The notes: generated by a model from the sequence alone, not told the origin. Counted from the first letter of the stretch, positions 1 through 9,147 are shown. The stretch: 64,000 bases of DNA from CAILZL01 sp035548495 (GCA_035548495.1 DASZSV010000053.1:12097-76096), one strand, 5' to 3'. Program-made: numbers and translations.

Positions 1-189
1 AGGCATACGTCCACGATACTTGTGAAGCCGCGCCAGCAGTTCGCGGTTTCCGGGCGCCTTGTTTAGTGCAAACGTCTTTTTTCCGGCCACCTGAATCTCC
101 ACCTGATCGCCTTCTTTGAGCTGCAACGCTTCAATGACTGCCGCAGGAAGGCGAATCGCCAGACTATTGCCCCACTTTGAAACTTGCAT
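1..189 (-). CDS. AbrB/MazE-family antitoxin (partial, 3' end outside window)
   Basis: Reading leftwards from an ATG at 189, 63 open codons run off the window. The N-terminus (MQVSKWGNSLAIRLPAAVIE) is the swapped-hairpin SpoVT-AbrB fold of MazE/VapB-type antitoxins, which bind their own promoter and neutralise a partner toxin. The toxin gene, by family habit a PIN or MazF protein, would lie to the left and cannot be seen. A perfect 8-bp inverted repeat sits directly upstream and fits autoregulation. The family assignment is secure; the toxin partner is inference. Confidence 0.75.
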   Translation of the reverse strand, partial: MQVSKWGNSLAIRLPAAVIEALQLKEGDQVEIQVAGKKTFALNKAPGNRELLARLHKYRGRMP

Positions 190-193
190 GATG

Positions 194-220
194 GTCACCG
201 CTTGGATATACAGCGGTGAC
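194..220 (-). promoter_or_regulatory. Inverted repeat, probable operator of the antitoxin gene
   Basis: GTCACCGC (194-201) and GCGGTGAC (213-220) are perfect inverted arms with an 11-bp spacer, ending 5 bp before the antitoxin ATG. On the minus strand a TTGATA element and a TATATC element 15 bp apart overlap the repeat, so a bound antitoxin would cover the promoter. The promoter boxes are weak matches. Confidence 0.5.
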
Positions 221-260
221 GAGTATATCAAATACTTGACCCCTCGGAAATCCAGGCTTT

Positions 261-1394
261 TTATGTCCGATCCTTCAACCACTGCGCAATTTCAATGGGC
301 ACCTGCTTTGCCTTGCCGCTGACATAAATGCCTATGTGGCCGCCTTCAAAAGCAAATTCCGTGTAGTCCTTTGAACCTGCATATTTCTGCAAACAGGTGG
401 AGGCCGCAGGCGGCACCAGATGATCCTGCGTGGCGTAGACGTTGAGCACGGGCTGGGTAATGTTCTTGAGAGCGACCCTTTTGCCACCAAGCAGCAATTC
501 ATTCTTGATCAATCTGTTTTGCTGATACAGCCATTGTACAAACTGCCGGAACATGGCGCCCGCTTGCGCGGGACTGTCAAAGATCCACTTTTCCATGCGC
601 ATGAAGTTTTCCAGCTTATGATGATCGTGTGCAATATCAAGCAATGAAACATACTTCTGCGACTGCAAACGGAACGGCATCATGTTGACAAAGGCTGCAT
701 TGAGAAATTCTCCGGAGATATTGCCGGAGGCTGCAACCAGAGCATCAATGTCGATATTTTTCAACCAGCGCGACAGCAGATCATTCTCTGTCTGGAAATC
801 TATCGGCGCCACCATGGTGATGAGATTCTTCACCAGCTCCGGATGCAATGCAGTGAAGCAGGTGCTCAATGTTCCGCCCTGACATACGCCCAGCAGATTG
901 ACTTGCGATTCGTTGCGCAACTCACACACCTTGTTTACGCAGTTGAGGATGTAACGATTCACATAGTCGGTGAATTCCAGGTAGCGATCAGCACCATCGG
1001 GACAGCCCCAGTCAATCAGGAACACATCCAGCCCTTGTTCCAGCAAACCACGAATCATGGAACGATCCGGTTGCAGGTCCAGCATGTAAGGCCGGTTGAC
1101 CAGTGCGTAGACGATCAATACCGCGGGACCAATCGTGTTAGGTGCGCTATTGCGTTGAGCATCACCCCTCACCCCCGGCCCCTCTCCCGCAAGGGGCGAG
1201 GAGACATCAGAAGCGCGGTTGCTGCGATATCGATACAGCTTCAGCTTGTCCTCTGCGTAAACGGCTTCCTTCGGTGCAGTGCCTACATCAATGTCATGCA
1301 TGGCGCCGAGTTGTTGCAATAATTCTTTTGACTGCTGCTGCCACATTGCCGCTTCGGCGCGCAATTTTTCGGGATTGAAATTGAGATCATTCAT
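261..1394 (-). CDS. phaC: Class III poly(3-hydroxyalkanoate) synthase, catalytic subunit PhaC
   Basis: Polymerises hydroxyacyl-CoA into PHA granules together with PhaE. The alpha/beta-hydrolase core shows the lipase-like box GVCQGG with the catalytic Cys, then ATQDHLVPP with the catalytic Asp and GGHIGIYVSG with the catalytic His. VLIVYALVNRPYMLDLQ is typical of class III enzymes, and the length (377 aa) fits. I chose the ATG at 1394, preceded by AAAGGTG; a GTG at 1406 is also in frame. About 20 extra residues containing PLAGEGPGVRG interrupt the N-terminal part before VLIVYALV. They are encoded by a dispersed palindromic repeat that has entered the gene in frame. phaE lies just upstream. Confidence 0.93.
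   Translation of the reverse strand: MNDLNFNPEKLRAEAAMWQQQSKELLQQLGAMHDIDVGTAPKEAVYAEDKLKLYRYRSNRASDVSSPLAGEGPGVRGDAQRNSAPNTIGPAVLIVYALVNRPYMLDLQPDRSMIRGLLEQGLDVFLIDWGCPDGADRYLEFTDYVNRYILNCVNKVCELRNESQVNLLGVCQGGTLSTCFTALHPELVKNLITMVAPIDFQTENDLLSRWLKNIDIDALVAASGNISGEFLNAAFVNMMPFRLQSQKYVSLLDIAHDHHKLENFMRMEKWIFDSPAQAGAMFRQFVQWLYQQNRLIKNELLLGGKRVALKNITQPVLNVYATQDHLVPPAASTCLQKYAGSKDYTEFAFEGGHIGIYVSGKAKQVPIEIAQWLKDRT
1163..1203. repeat. Dispersed CCCCTCACCC/CTCTCCC palindromic repeat inside phaC
   Basis: A copy of the C-rich palindromic repeat (CCCCTCACCC followed by a CCTCTCCCgcaaGGGGcGAGG-type stem) that also occurs at about 37.4, 42.1 and 43.3 kb. Here it lies inside the phaC reading frame and is translated as PLAGEGPGVRG. 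Confidence 0.8.
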
Positions 1395-1410
1395 ATCGCG
1401 CTTCACCTTT

Positions 1411-1437
1411 CATCATCCCCGTGAAAACGGGAATGAC
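1411..1437. repeat. TCATTCCCG-type palindromic repeat, phaE-phaC spacer
   Basis: A short imperfect palindrome, ATCCCCGTgaaaACGGGAATGA. It is one of at least five related copies in the window (also near 2316, 2395, 36039 and 38466), all in spacers. Confidence 0.7.
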
Positions 1438-1500
1438 GGCAGGTCTGTCATCTGACCAATCATCATATTCAGCATATAGTGATTTCCCATACCTGCATGT

Positions 1501-2259
1501 TCACGACTTATTTTTGTTACGCGTCGATTTCTTTTTAGCGCCAAGCCGTGCTTCCAGCTCCGCGATGCGTTCGCTCATGCTGCGCACTTTCTGATGTAAT
1601 GAATTGAGTTCTGATCGCGTTGGCAGGTCATATTGCTGCAACCAGCGTTCCAGCAAGGCACGTTCTGCAAGTCTTAATTGACTGAGTGCGTTGGTATGCG
1701 CCGCCTGGGCTGTGACAAAGGCTTCCTCCCTGGCCACCGATGCAAAACACTGCTCGCCGCATTCAATCCACAGATCATAGAGCTCGCGCATGGATTGGAC
1801 TGGGTTATTCGAGTGTTGCCTGCGTTCGACTTCAATGGGCACTTGTTGCAATGATTGTGCAAGCACATTGACAAACTGTTGCATCAATTGTGTTGCACGG
1901 TGTTGATACTCACCAAGCGCCTTGAGATACGCCTGCCATTCCAGTTGACGTTCGCGTGCAGCGCCAAGCGGAAATGTCTGCATCAGTTCAGCCAGAGGAT
2001 TTTGCGCCTCACCCAACGCCGATGACTGTGTACCAGCTTGCATCATGCAAGATTGCAACAGGGTCTGAAAGCTATGCGCCACGTTGAGCGTGGCTGCGGA
2101 AGGATTGGCTGGATCAAATTGTTGCCGCCATGTTTCCATGCCGGCACGCATGGCATCCACACGCTGCTCCATCGCCGTCGCCTGCCAGCGGCCCAGCCAG
2201 CTCTTTTGTGTTTCGAGCCATGCGTCGATGAAGTTTGGTTTGGAAGAAGTGTTATTCAC
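1501..2259 (-). CDS. phaE: Class III PHA synthase, subunit PhaE
   Basis: A 252-aa soluble protein that forms the heteromeric class III synthase with PhaC and stimulates it. The sequence is Trp- and Gln-rich at the N-terminus (FIDAWLETQKSWLGRWQ). It contains the PhaE block NPVQSMRELYDLWIECGEQCF near residues 150-170. It ends in a predicted coiled coil (MSERIAELEARLG) and a Lys-rich tail. The start is a GTG at 2259 with no convincing ribosome-binding site. Gene order phaE-phaC on the minus strand is the usual one. Confidence 0.88.
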   Translation of the reverse strand: MNNTSSKPNFIDAWLETQKSWLGRWQATAMEQRVDAMRAGMETWRQQFDPANPSAATLNVAHSFQTLLQSCMMQAGTQSSALGEAQNPLAELMQTFPLGAARERQLEWQAYLKALGEYQHRATQLMQQFVNVLAQSLQQVPIEVERRQHSNNPVQSMRELYDLWIECGEQCFASVAREEAFVTAQAAHTNALSQLRLAERALLERWLQQYDLPTRSELNSLHQKVRSMSERIAELEARLGAKKKSTRNKNKS

Positions 2260-2315
2260 AAGTTATTGAACACGGTTAGCTCAAATTCTCCGGCTTGACT
2301 TCGTAGACGCCAGAA

Positions 2316-2424
2316 GTCACTCCCGCTTAAGCGGTTATCCAGCCATTAATTGCTTGAACACATGCGGAACGAAATTAAGATGATTTTAATTCTACTGGAT
2401 TACCGCTTATACGGGAATGACTCA
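2316..2424. repeat. Two TCATTCCCG-type repeat copies upstream of phaE
   Basis: Copies at 2316-2342 (TCACTCCCGCTTAAGCGG) and 2395-2424 (TACCGCTTATACGGGAATGA) lie in the spacer between phaE and the alkyltransferase gene. They are in opposite orientation and about 50 bp apart, so together they could fold into a larger hairpin. No gene is seen in 2260-2514. Confidence 0.6.
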
Positions 2425-2514
2425 TTGCCCCGATTGGCGTTACTAAATCCCTGCATGTGGCTGGCATAAACTTGTTCAAGAGATGTACTGGTTGCGAGCA
2501 GAGCAATCCACACA

Positions 2515-3387
2515 TCATTGAATCGCATTCCTTGCATACTCCCACGACAAAATGACTTTCTTGCGTTCCAGGCCGCCGCTGTAACCGCCCAGTCCGCCAT
2601 TGGCACGCAACACACGATGACACGGGATCAGCCATGGAACAGGATTGGCGCCCACTGCATTGCCGATGGCCCGGGCTGCATTGGGTTGATGCAGTTGCGA
2701 TGCCAATTCACCATAGTGGGTAAAGCCGTTTTGTCCCAGCTTGAGCAACGCGCGCCACACCTGCAACTGGAAGTTGGTGCCACGAACTTGCACGCGCAGA
2801 GATTGCACTGGCTGTTGATGCCAGCGCCACAGGCCATGCATGTACCTCATCGCACCTTCGTCATCACGCTGCCATGTTGCCGATGGCCACTGTGCCTTCA
2901 AGTGTTGCATGCGTTGCTCAACGGGCACGCAGTCCACAAAGTCAAGCTGCATCACGCCGCGATCATTCCAGATCAGCGCGCATACGCCAAATGGCGATTC
3001 GGCAACACCATACTGAAAATGCAATCCTTCGCCGCGTGATTTGAATTCACCGGGTGTAATCGCTTCCAGCGTGATGAACAGATCGTGCAAGCGGCCGGGA
3101 CCGGAAAGCCCCGCTTCCAGCGCGGCGCGCATCACCGAATGCGCTTCAGCCAGTGGCTGCTTGGCGGCATCCAGCGTCAGGCGTTGTACAAACTGCTTTG
3201 GTGTAACGCCAGCCCAGCGTGCAAACAGACGATTGAAATGCGCAGGACTGAGATCGACCTGCGACGCAATGGTTTCCAGCGAGGGCTGATCGCGAAAATG
3301 CCGGTGAATATAGACGATGGCCCGCTCAATGCGGGCATAGTCAGCGTCGTTCAACAACGGCGTGTTATCAGTTGCTGCATTATTCAT
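2515..3387 (-). CDS. Ada-like protein: AraC-type HTH fused to O6-methylguanine-DNA methyltransferase
   Basis: Repairs O6-alkylguanine by moving the alkyl group to its own cysteine and probably also regulates transcription. The N-terminal part is an AraC HTH domain (IERAIVYIHRHF, SLETIASQVDLSPAHFNRLFARWAGVTPKQFVQ). The C-terminal part is the methyltransferase, with the active-site PCHRV motif and the following GGYSGGLERK. The N-terminal zinc methylphosphotriester domain of E. coli Ada is absent, as in many Ada-like proteins. I chose the ATG at 3387; a GTG at 3423 would add 12 residues. It is a single gene divergent from glgA. Confidence 0.9.
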   Translation of the reverse strand: MNNAATDNTPLLNDADYARIERAIVYIHRHFRDQPSLETIASQVDLSPAHFNRLFARWAGVTPKQFVQRLTLDAAKQPLAEAHSVMRAALEAGLSGPGRLHDLFITLEAITPGEFKSRGEGLHFQYGVAESPFGVCALIWNDRGVMQLDFVDCVPVEQRMQHLKAQWPSATWQRDDEGAMRYMHGLWRWHQQPVQSLRVQVRGTNFQLQVWRALLKLGQNGFTHYGELASQLHQPNAARAIGNAVGANPVPWLIPCHRVLRANGGLGGYSGGLERKKVILSWEYARNAIQ

Positions 3388-3560
3388 AAGACAAGGATGA
3401 CGCGAACAGTCTGCAAAAGCCACCCGAATCTTGCGATGGTTTTGATAGACTTGCGGCCTCGCGAAATACCCATAATGGCAACGCGCTTATTGACCGCTTT
3501 TCAGGAACGCCGCTGCCGTGATTGACAGGTCAGATGGTTTCTAATGATTCAGTATCAAGA

Positions 3561-5006
3561 ATGAAAATAACATTTGTTGCTTCCGAAATTACTCCCTTTG
3601 CCAAAACCGGCGGCTTGGCCGATGTTGCTGCCGCATTGCCACGGGCATTGCATGCACTGGGTCACGAAGTCCGGCTGTTCATGCCGTTTTACGCCAGCAT
3701 TGCTGGCAAGCATTACAACATCAAGCCGGTGGATTCCATTCAGCATGTCGGCTTGCTGCTGGGACAACATCATTATGAATTTTCATTGCTGAGCACCCGG
3801 CTGCCGGATTCGACACTGGATGTGTTTCTGGTGGACTGCCCGGCGCTGTATTCGCGTGCTGCCTTGTACACCTACGATGCCGATGAACACCGCCGCTTTC
3901 TCTTGTTGCAACGTGCGGTGCTGGAGTCATGTCAACGCATGCAATTTGCGCCGGACATCATTCATTGCAACGACTGGCACACGGCGCTGCTGCCCTTGAT
4001 GATCAGAACCAGTTATGGCTGGGATCGTCTGTTTCAGCGCACTCACTCAGTGTTCAGCATTCACAACATTGGCTACCAGGGTCAGTTCGGTGCGCATACT
4101 CTCGGCGATATCGGCATTGGTGACATCGTTGCGCACATGCATTCACCCGATCTTGCCGCAGGTCATATCAACTGGATGCGTGAAGGCATTCGTCATGCGC
4201 ACAGCGTGTGCACCGTGAGCCCGACCTATGCAAAGGAAATCTGCACGCCGGAAGGCGGATACGGTATGGACAATTCGTTGCGTGAACGCACGCGTGGAGT
4301 TACGGGCATATTGAATGGCGTGGATTACGACAGTTGGAATCCCGAAACCGATGATCTTCTGCCCGCGCAATACGGCATGCATTCAATGCAGGGCAAGCAG
4401 CAATGCAAACAGGCGCTGCTGGCACGCGGCGATCTGCATATAGATATCAACACACCGGTCATCGGGCTGGTATCACGATTGGCTGTGCAAAAAGGCATCG
4501 ACATTCTGATGCCCAGCCTGCCGCAATTGCTGACCACACGCGACTTTGCATTGTGTGTGCTGGGCAGTGGTGAGGCACAGTATGTGGAATTCTTCCGCGG
4601 ACTGGCAGCACAGTTTCCGGATCGCGTGTATTTTGTACATGGCTACGACGAACCGCTGGCGCATCTCATTGAAGCAGGCAGCGACATGTTCCTGATGCCA
4701 TCGCTGTATGAACCGTGCGGCCTGAATCAAATGTACAGCCTTAAATACGGCACCGTGCCCATTGTGCGCAAGACTGGCGGCCTTGCCGATTCGGTGCAAC
4801 TATGGGATGGAGAATCCGGCACCGGCATTGTGTTCGATCACTATGATGCGCCCGCCGTCATCTGGGCAGTAAACACCGCGCTTGATCTGTTCAAGGACAA
4901 ATCAACATGGCATCACATTGTGCGCAATGGCATGGCAGCGAATTTTTCGTGGGAAAAGCAAGCGAAGGAATATGTTGGACTGTATGAAGATACCTTGATG
5001 CTTTGA
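3561..5006 (+). CDS. glgA: Glycogen synthase (ADP-glucose type, GT5)
   Basis: Transfers glucose from ADP-glucose to growing alpha-1,4-glucan. MKITFVASEITPFAKTGGLAD is the diagnostic N-terminus, with the ADP-glucose-binding KTGGLAD at about residues 15-21. The C-terminal GT-B domain shows IGLVSRLAVQKGID and SLYEPCGLNQMYSLKYGT. At 481 aa the length is normal. The frame is open upstream to 3522, but the family starts at the MKITF methionine. No other glg genes are nearby, and the gene converges on glnG. Confidence 0.95.
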   Translation: MKITFVASEITPFAKTGGLADVAAALPRALHALGHEVRLFMPFYASIAGKHYNIKPVDSIQHVGLLLGQHHYEFSLLSTRLPDSTLDVFLVDCPALYSRAALYTYDADEHRRFLLLQRAVLESCQRMQFAPDIIHCNDWHTALLPLMIRTSYGWDRLFQRTHSVFSIHNIGYQGQFGAHTLGDIGIGDIVAHMHSPDLAAGHINWMREGIRHAHSVCTVSPTYAKEICTPEGGYGMDNSLRERTRGVTGILNGVDYDSWNPETDDLLPAQYGMHSMQGKQQCKQALLARGDLHIDINTPVIGLVSRLAVQKGIDILMPSLPQLLTTRDFALCVLGSGEAQYVEFFRGLAAQFPDRVYFVHGYDEPLAHLIEAGSDMFLMPSLYEPCGLNQMYSLKYGTVPIVRKTGGLADSVQLWDGESGTGIVFDHYDAPAVIWAVNTALDLFKDKSTWHHIVRNGMAANFSWEKQAKEYVGLYEDTLML

Positions 5007-5063
5007 TTGGAACCTGTCTCGGAATTACTGCGCCTGACATTATTGACTTGCAAGGAATGATGA

Positions 5064-6464
5064 TCACTCATCATCCATGCCCAGTTCTTTCAACTTGCGC
5101 GTGAGTGTGTTGCGTCCCCAGCCCAGCAGTTTGGCAGCCTCCTGACGGCCGCCTTCGGTCTTGCGTAATGCCACACGAATAAGTGTGCGTTCAAATTCGG
5201 GCATGGCATCATTCAACAAGGGTTCGCCGCCGGTGGCCAAGCGTTTCTCCGCCCACGCGGTTAATTGCCGTGCCCACTCTTCCTGCAAGGCAGATGCATT
5301 CACTGAGCCGCCAAGATCAAGCGGAATATCGGCCACCTTGATCTCACGCCCCGGCGCACTGACAGTCAAGCGCCTGCATGCATTCACCAACTGACGCACA
5401 TTACCCGGCCAGTCATAGTTGGTCAGCGCAACTTCGGCTTCCTTGGTGAGCAGCTTGGGTTCCACGCCCAGCTCCGTCGCTGCCGAACTCAGATAGAAAT
5501 GCAACAGCTCCGGTATGTCATCACGACGTGCACGCAGTGGCGGCACTTCAATGCGAATGACATTCAGACGATGCAACAGGTCTTCACGGAACAATCCCTG
5601 TTTGACACGCTCGGACAAGTCCTGGTGAGTTGCTGCAATGACGCGCACATCGACGCGCACCGGCACTTGACCGCCCACGCGATAGAACTCACCTTCTGCG
5701 AGTACGCGCAACAGGCGCGTTTGCAATTGTGGTGACATGTCGCCGATCTCGTCGAGAAACAAGGTGCCGCCATCAGCCTGTTCAAAGCGCCCGCGACGCT
5801 GTGCGTCAGCACCGGTAAATGAACCTTTCTCATGACCGAACAATTCGGATTCAAGCAGGTCAGCAGTGAATGCCGAGGTATTCAACGCAATAAAAGCCTT
5901 GTTGGCGCGCGGGCTGTGACGATGCAATGCACGTGCGACCAGTTCCTTGCCGGTGCCGGATTCACCGTTGATGAGCACCGTCATGCTGGAACGCGACAAG
6001 CGCCCGATAGCGCGAAACACTTCCTGCATGGCAGGCGCATGTCCCAGCATTTCGGGAATCTGGCGTGGCTCAACCACCGGTTCATCAGCAAGCTGTTTTT
6101 GATTGGCAGCGCGACGTACCAGATCCACTGCCTGATCAATGTCAAACGGTTTGGGCAAGTATTCAAACGCACCGCCTTGATATGCGGATACGGCGCTATC
6201 GAGATCGGAGTGCGCCGTCATCACGATCACCGGCAACTCGGGTTGTGAATCGCGAATCATGGTCAACAACTCAAGACCACTGCGGCCCGGCATGCGAATG
6301 TCAGTCATCAATACATCGGGACGTCCACGGCGCAATGCAGACAATGCAGCGTCGGCCTGTTCAAATGCAGTGGGCACCATGCCACCCTGTTTCAATGCAC
6401 GCTCCAATACCCAGCGTATTGATGCATCGTCATCCACAAGCCAAACATTAAGCGGTTTTGACAT
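5064..6464 (-). CDS. glnG: Nitrogen regulation response regulator NtrC (sigma-54 activator)
   Basis: Activates sigma-54 promoters under nitrogen limitation once phosphorylated by NtrB. The receiver domain (residues 1-120) has VWLVDDD and the acceptor Asp in LMTDIRMPG. The AAA+ domain has Walker A GESGTGKE, the sigma-54 loop GSFTGA (a natural variant of GAFTGA) and Walker B GGTLFLDEIGD. The Fis-type HTH at the end is RQEAAKLLGWGRNTLTRKLKEL. The ATG at 6464 overlaps the end of glnL by 17 bp, which suggests translational coupling. A longer in-frame start at 6533 lies deep inside glnL and is rejected. Confidence 0.96.
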   Translation of the reverse strand: MSKPLNVWLVDDDASIRWVLERALKQGGMVPTAFEQADAALSALRRGRPDVLMTDIRMPGRSGLELLTMIRDSQPELPVIVMTAHSDLDSAVSAYQGGAFEYLPKPFDIDQAVDLVRRAANQKQLADEPVVEPRQIPEMLGHAPAMQEVFRAIGRLSRSSMTVLINGESGTGKELVARALHRHSPRANKAFIALNTSAFTADLLESELFGHEKGSFTGADAQRRGRFEQADGGTLFLDEIGDMSPQLQTRLLRVLAEGEFYRVGGQVPVRVDVRVIAATHQDLSERVKQGLFREDLLHRLNVIRIEVPPLRARRDDIPELLHFYLSSAATELGVEPKLLTKEAEVALTNYDWPGNVRQLVNACRRLTVSAPGREIKVADIPLDLGGSVNASALQEEWARQLTAWAEKRLATGGEPLLNDAMPEFERTLIRVALRKTEGGRQEAAKLLGWGRNTLTRKLKELGMDDE

Positions 6465-7554
6465 CTGTATCATCTGTGTTGAATGGAAGTAACAAGGTGA
6501 AAACGGTTTTGCCAGGACGGCTTTCAAACTCAATCAAGCCGCCATGGCGGCTGACCAGATCCTGTGCGATGGCGAGTCCCAATCCTGTGCCATCGGAACG
6601 CCCGGTAACAAAGGGATAGAACAACGTATCCTGCAACTGTGCCGGCACGCCGGGACCGTTGTCCTCAAACTGCACGCTGGCAACCAGTCGATAACGTCGT
6701 GTACCGATGCTGACACCGGTGATGACGCGCGTGCGCAATATCAATCTGCCTGAAGACTTCATTGCCTGTATGGCATTGCGGCCAAGATTCAGCATCGCCT
6801 GAATCATCTGATTGCGATCCATGTTGATCGGCGGCAGGCTGGGATCGTAATCACGATCAACGGTAATGCCCTGCGGCGCATCGGCCATCAACAACTGACG
6901 CACATGCTGCAAAATTTCGTGAATGTTGATGGCTTCTTTTTGCGGTGTATGTCCCGGACCAAGCAGTGAATCCACCAGTGCCTTGAGACGATCAGCTTCG
7001 CTGATGATGATGGAAGTGTATTCACGCATGCTTGCATCATGAAGCTGGCGATCCAGCAATTGCGCTGCGCCGCGCAGACCACCCAGTGGATTTTTTATTT
7101 CATGCGCAAGCTGGCGAATCATCAACCGGCTGCCGCCCACCTGATTGATCAATGCAGTTTCACGCGAAATGCGCTGATGCTGTGTGGCATCGCTGATTTC
7201 GATCAGCACTCCGGGACCGGATTCGCCATCTTCAAACGGAGACACCGAGCAATCGACAATCAGTTCTTCACTGCCGCTGATCCATTGCACGTGCAATTCA
7301 CGGCGTGCATAAGGTTGCCAGGTATCAATGGCACGCTGAACAATGTCCGACAGCTCCGCAGAATTGCGCGACAACTCGGCAAGCGCCCGCCCCAGAATCT
7401 GGTTGCGGCTGAGACCAAACAGCGTTTCCGCTGCAACATTCAGGTAGTGCACTGTCTGGTGCCGATCCACCAGCAGAATACTGGTATTGAGATGATCAAG
7501 TATGCGCGCCAGATCTGTCATGGGCTTAAGCCGTGGCATCAGTACCGCTACCAT
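6448..7554 (-). CDS. glnL: Nitrogen regulation sensor histidine kinase NtrB
   Basis: A cytoplasmic kinase/phosphatase for NtrC, controlled by PII. The PAS domain covers about residues 15-125 (ILLVDRHQTVHYLNVAAETLFG). The dimerisation/phosphoacceptor helix contains LAHEIKNPLGGLRGAAQLL with the catalytic His, followed by the ATPase N, G1 and G2 boxes (NLGRNAIQAM, DNGPGVP, GTGLGLAIAQDLV). There are no membrane segments, as expected. It lies between glnA and glnG. The start could also be the Met at residue 6 or 12. Confidence 0.95.
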   Translation of the reverse strand: MVAVLMPRLKPMTDLARILDHLNTSILLVDRHQTVHYLNVAAETLFGLSRNQILGRALAELSRNSAELSDIVQRAIDTWQPYARRELHVQWISGSEELIVDCSVSPFEDGESGPGVLIEISDATQHQRISRETALINQVGGSRLMIRQLAHEIKNPLGGLRGAAQLLDRQLHDASMREYTSIIISEADRLKALVDSLLGPGHTPQKEAINIHEILQHVRQLLMADAPQGITVDRDYDPSLPPINMDRNQMIQAMLNLGRNAIQAMKSSGRLILRTRVITGVSIGTRRYRLVASVQFEDNGPGVPAQLQDTLFYPFVTGRSDGTGLGLAIAQDLVSRHGGLIEFESRPGKTVFTLLLPFNTDDTDVKTA

Positions 7555-7695
7555 GAACAGGGGCTTCCATGTTCAACGGGATTCATGGCTGGAGCGTGCA
7601 TGGAGGGCAACATGAATGATGGCTCGTGATCCCGGTTGTCGTTCCAAAAACCTGCGCTGTAGATGCCGTACGACTGACACATCTGCGCGAAATCA

Positions 7696-7727
7696 GGCCG
7701 GACTGCACCGGAGGATGCAGCCCGGCC
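7696..7727 (-). terminator. Hairpin after glnA
   Basis: GGCCGGACTGCA (7696-7707) pairs with TGCAGCCCGGCC (7716-7727) with one mismatch around an 8-nt loop, starting 8 nt beyond the glnA stop. The following T-run is weak, so it may act as a processing or partial termination signal ahead of glnL rather than a strong terminator. Confidence 0.5.
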
Positions 7728-7734
7728 CCGGACA

Positions 7735-9147
7735 TTAACAGCTGTAGTACATGTCCAACTCAACAGGATGCGTTGCCATGCGGAAGCGCGTGACTTCCTG
7801 CATCTTCAACGCAATGTAGGCGTCGATCACATCGTTGGTGAATACACCACCGCGGGTCAGGAACTCACGATCCTTGTTGAGATGTTCCAGTGCCATGTCG
7901 AGTGAATGGCATACCTGCGGAATGCTCTTCGCTTCTTCCGGCTCCAGATCGTACAAGTCCTTGTCGGCAGGTTCGCCGGGATGAATCTTGTTCTGGATGC
8001 CATCGAGACCAGCCATCATCATTGCAGTGAATGCAAAGTATGGATTGGCTGAAGAGTCAGGGAAGCGCACTTCAATGCGGCGTGCCTTCGGATTTGCAAC
8101 CCATGGAATACGGATGGAAGCAGAACGATTACGGGCAGAGTAAGCCAGCATTACCGGAGCTTCAAAACCGGGAACCAGACGCTTGTAGCTGTTGGTGCCT
8201 GCGTTGGTAAAGGCATTGATCGCCTTGGCGTGCTTGATGATGCCACCAATGTAGTACAACGCGGTTTCAGACAAACCGCCGTACTTGTCGCCGGCAAACA
8301 GCGCAACGCCTTCCTTCTGCAGCGACTGGTGCACGTGCATGCCTGAACCATTGTCACCCACCAGCGGTTTCGGCATGAAGGTTGCGGTCTTGCCATGCAG
8401 GTGTGCAACGTTGTGCACGACGTACTTGAGGATCTGCACTTCATCGGCCTTCTTCACCAGACCACCGGCACCGACGCCGATTTCGCACTGGCCGCCCGTT
8501 GCCACTTCGTGGTGATGCACTTCAACGGTGAGGCCCATTTCTTCGAGCATGTTGCACATGGCCGAACGGATGTTCTGATACGCATCAACTGGCGGCACGG
8601 GAAAGTAACCGCCCTTGATGCCGGGACGATGGCCCATGTTGCCTTCGGGATAATCGGTGTTGGAGTTCCACGCGCCTTGTCCCGAATCGATTTCGTAGCT
8701 GCAACCGCGCATTTCGCTGTTCCAGCGCACGCTGTCGAAAATGAAGAATTCGTTTTCTGGCCCGAACAATGCACCGTCGGCAATGCCGGTGGACTTGAGA
8801 TAAGCCTGTGCGCGCTTGGCGATGGAACGTGGATCGCGTTCATAACCCTGCATGGTGGAAGGTTCCAGCACATCGCAACGGATGATGAGCGTGGGATCAT
8901 CGAAGAAAGGATCAACCACGGCAGTGGCGGCATCCGGCATCAGGATCATGTCCGACTCGTTAATGCCCTTCCAGCCTGCAATCGACGAACCGTCGAACAT
9001 CTTGCCATCGGTGAAAAATTTCGCATCCACCTGCTTTGCAGGAACTGTTACGTGCTGCTCCTTGCCGCGCGTATCTGTGAATCGCAGATCCACATATTTC
9101 AGTTCCTTGTCTTTAATTAAGCTGAGTACGTCAGCGCCGCTTGTCAT
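7735..9147 (-). CDS. glnA: Glutamine synthetase, type I
   Basis: Makes glutamine from glutamate, ammonia and ATP in a dodecamer. At 470 aa it is full length. Visible are the beta-grasp N-terminus (VDLRFTDTRGKEQHVTVPA), MFDGSSIAGW, the metal/substrate block GPENEFFIFD, GSGMHVHQS, and the ATP-site SARNRSASIRIP. The adenylylation tyrosine lies in DLYDLEPEE near residue 400, so GlnE control is likely. It is the first gene of glnA-glnL-glnG, preceded by a sigma-54 promoter and an NtrC-like site. The ATG at 9147 follows a good GGAGGAG. Confidence 0.98.
   Translation of the reverse strand: MTSGADVLSLIKDKELKYVDLRFTDTRGKEQHVTVPAKQVDAKFFTDGKMFDGSSIAGWKGINESDMILMPDAATAVVDPFFDDPTLIIRCDVLEPSTMQGYERDPRSIAKRAQAYLKSTGIADGALFGPENEFFIFDSVRWNSEMRGCSYEIDSGQGAWNSNTDYPEGNMGHRPGIKGGYFPVPPVDAYQNIRSAMCNMLEEMGLTVEVHHHEVATGGQCEIGVGAGGLVKKADEVQILKYVVHNVAHLHGKTATFMPKPLVGDNGSGMHVHQSLQKEGVALFAGDKYGGLSETALYYIGGIIKHAKAINAFTNAGTNSYKRLVPGFEAPVMLAYSARNRSASIRIPWVANPKARRIEVRFPDSSANPYFAFTAMMMAGLDGIQNKIHPGEPADKDLYDLEPEEAKSIPQVCHSLDMALEHLNKDREFLTRGGVFTNDVIDAYIALKMQEVTRFRMATHPVELDMYYSC

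Noticed and set aside
842..1378. Plus-strand frames overlapping phaC
   Set aside because: Antisense shadows of phaC; their apparent C-rich peptide (HPSPPAPLPQG) comes from the dispersed repeat.
6465..6533. Longer N-terminus for NtrC
   Set aside because: The extension lies inside glnL and precedes the conserved receiver start; the ATG at 6464 is the family start.
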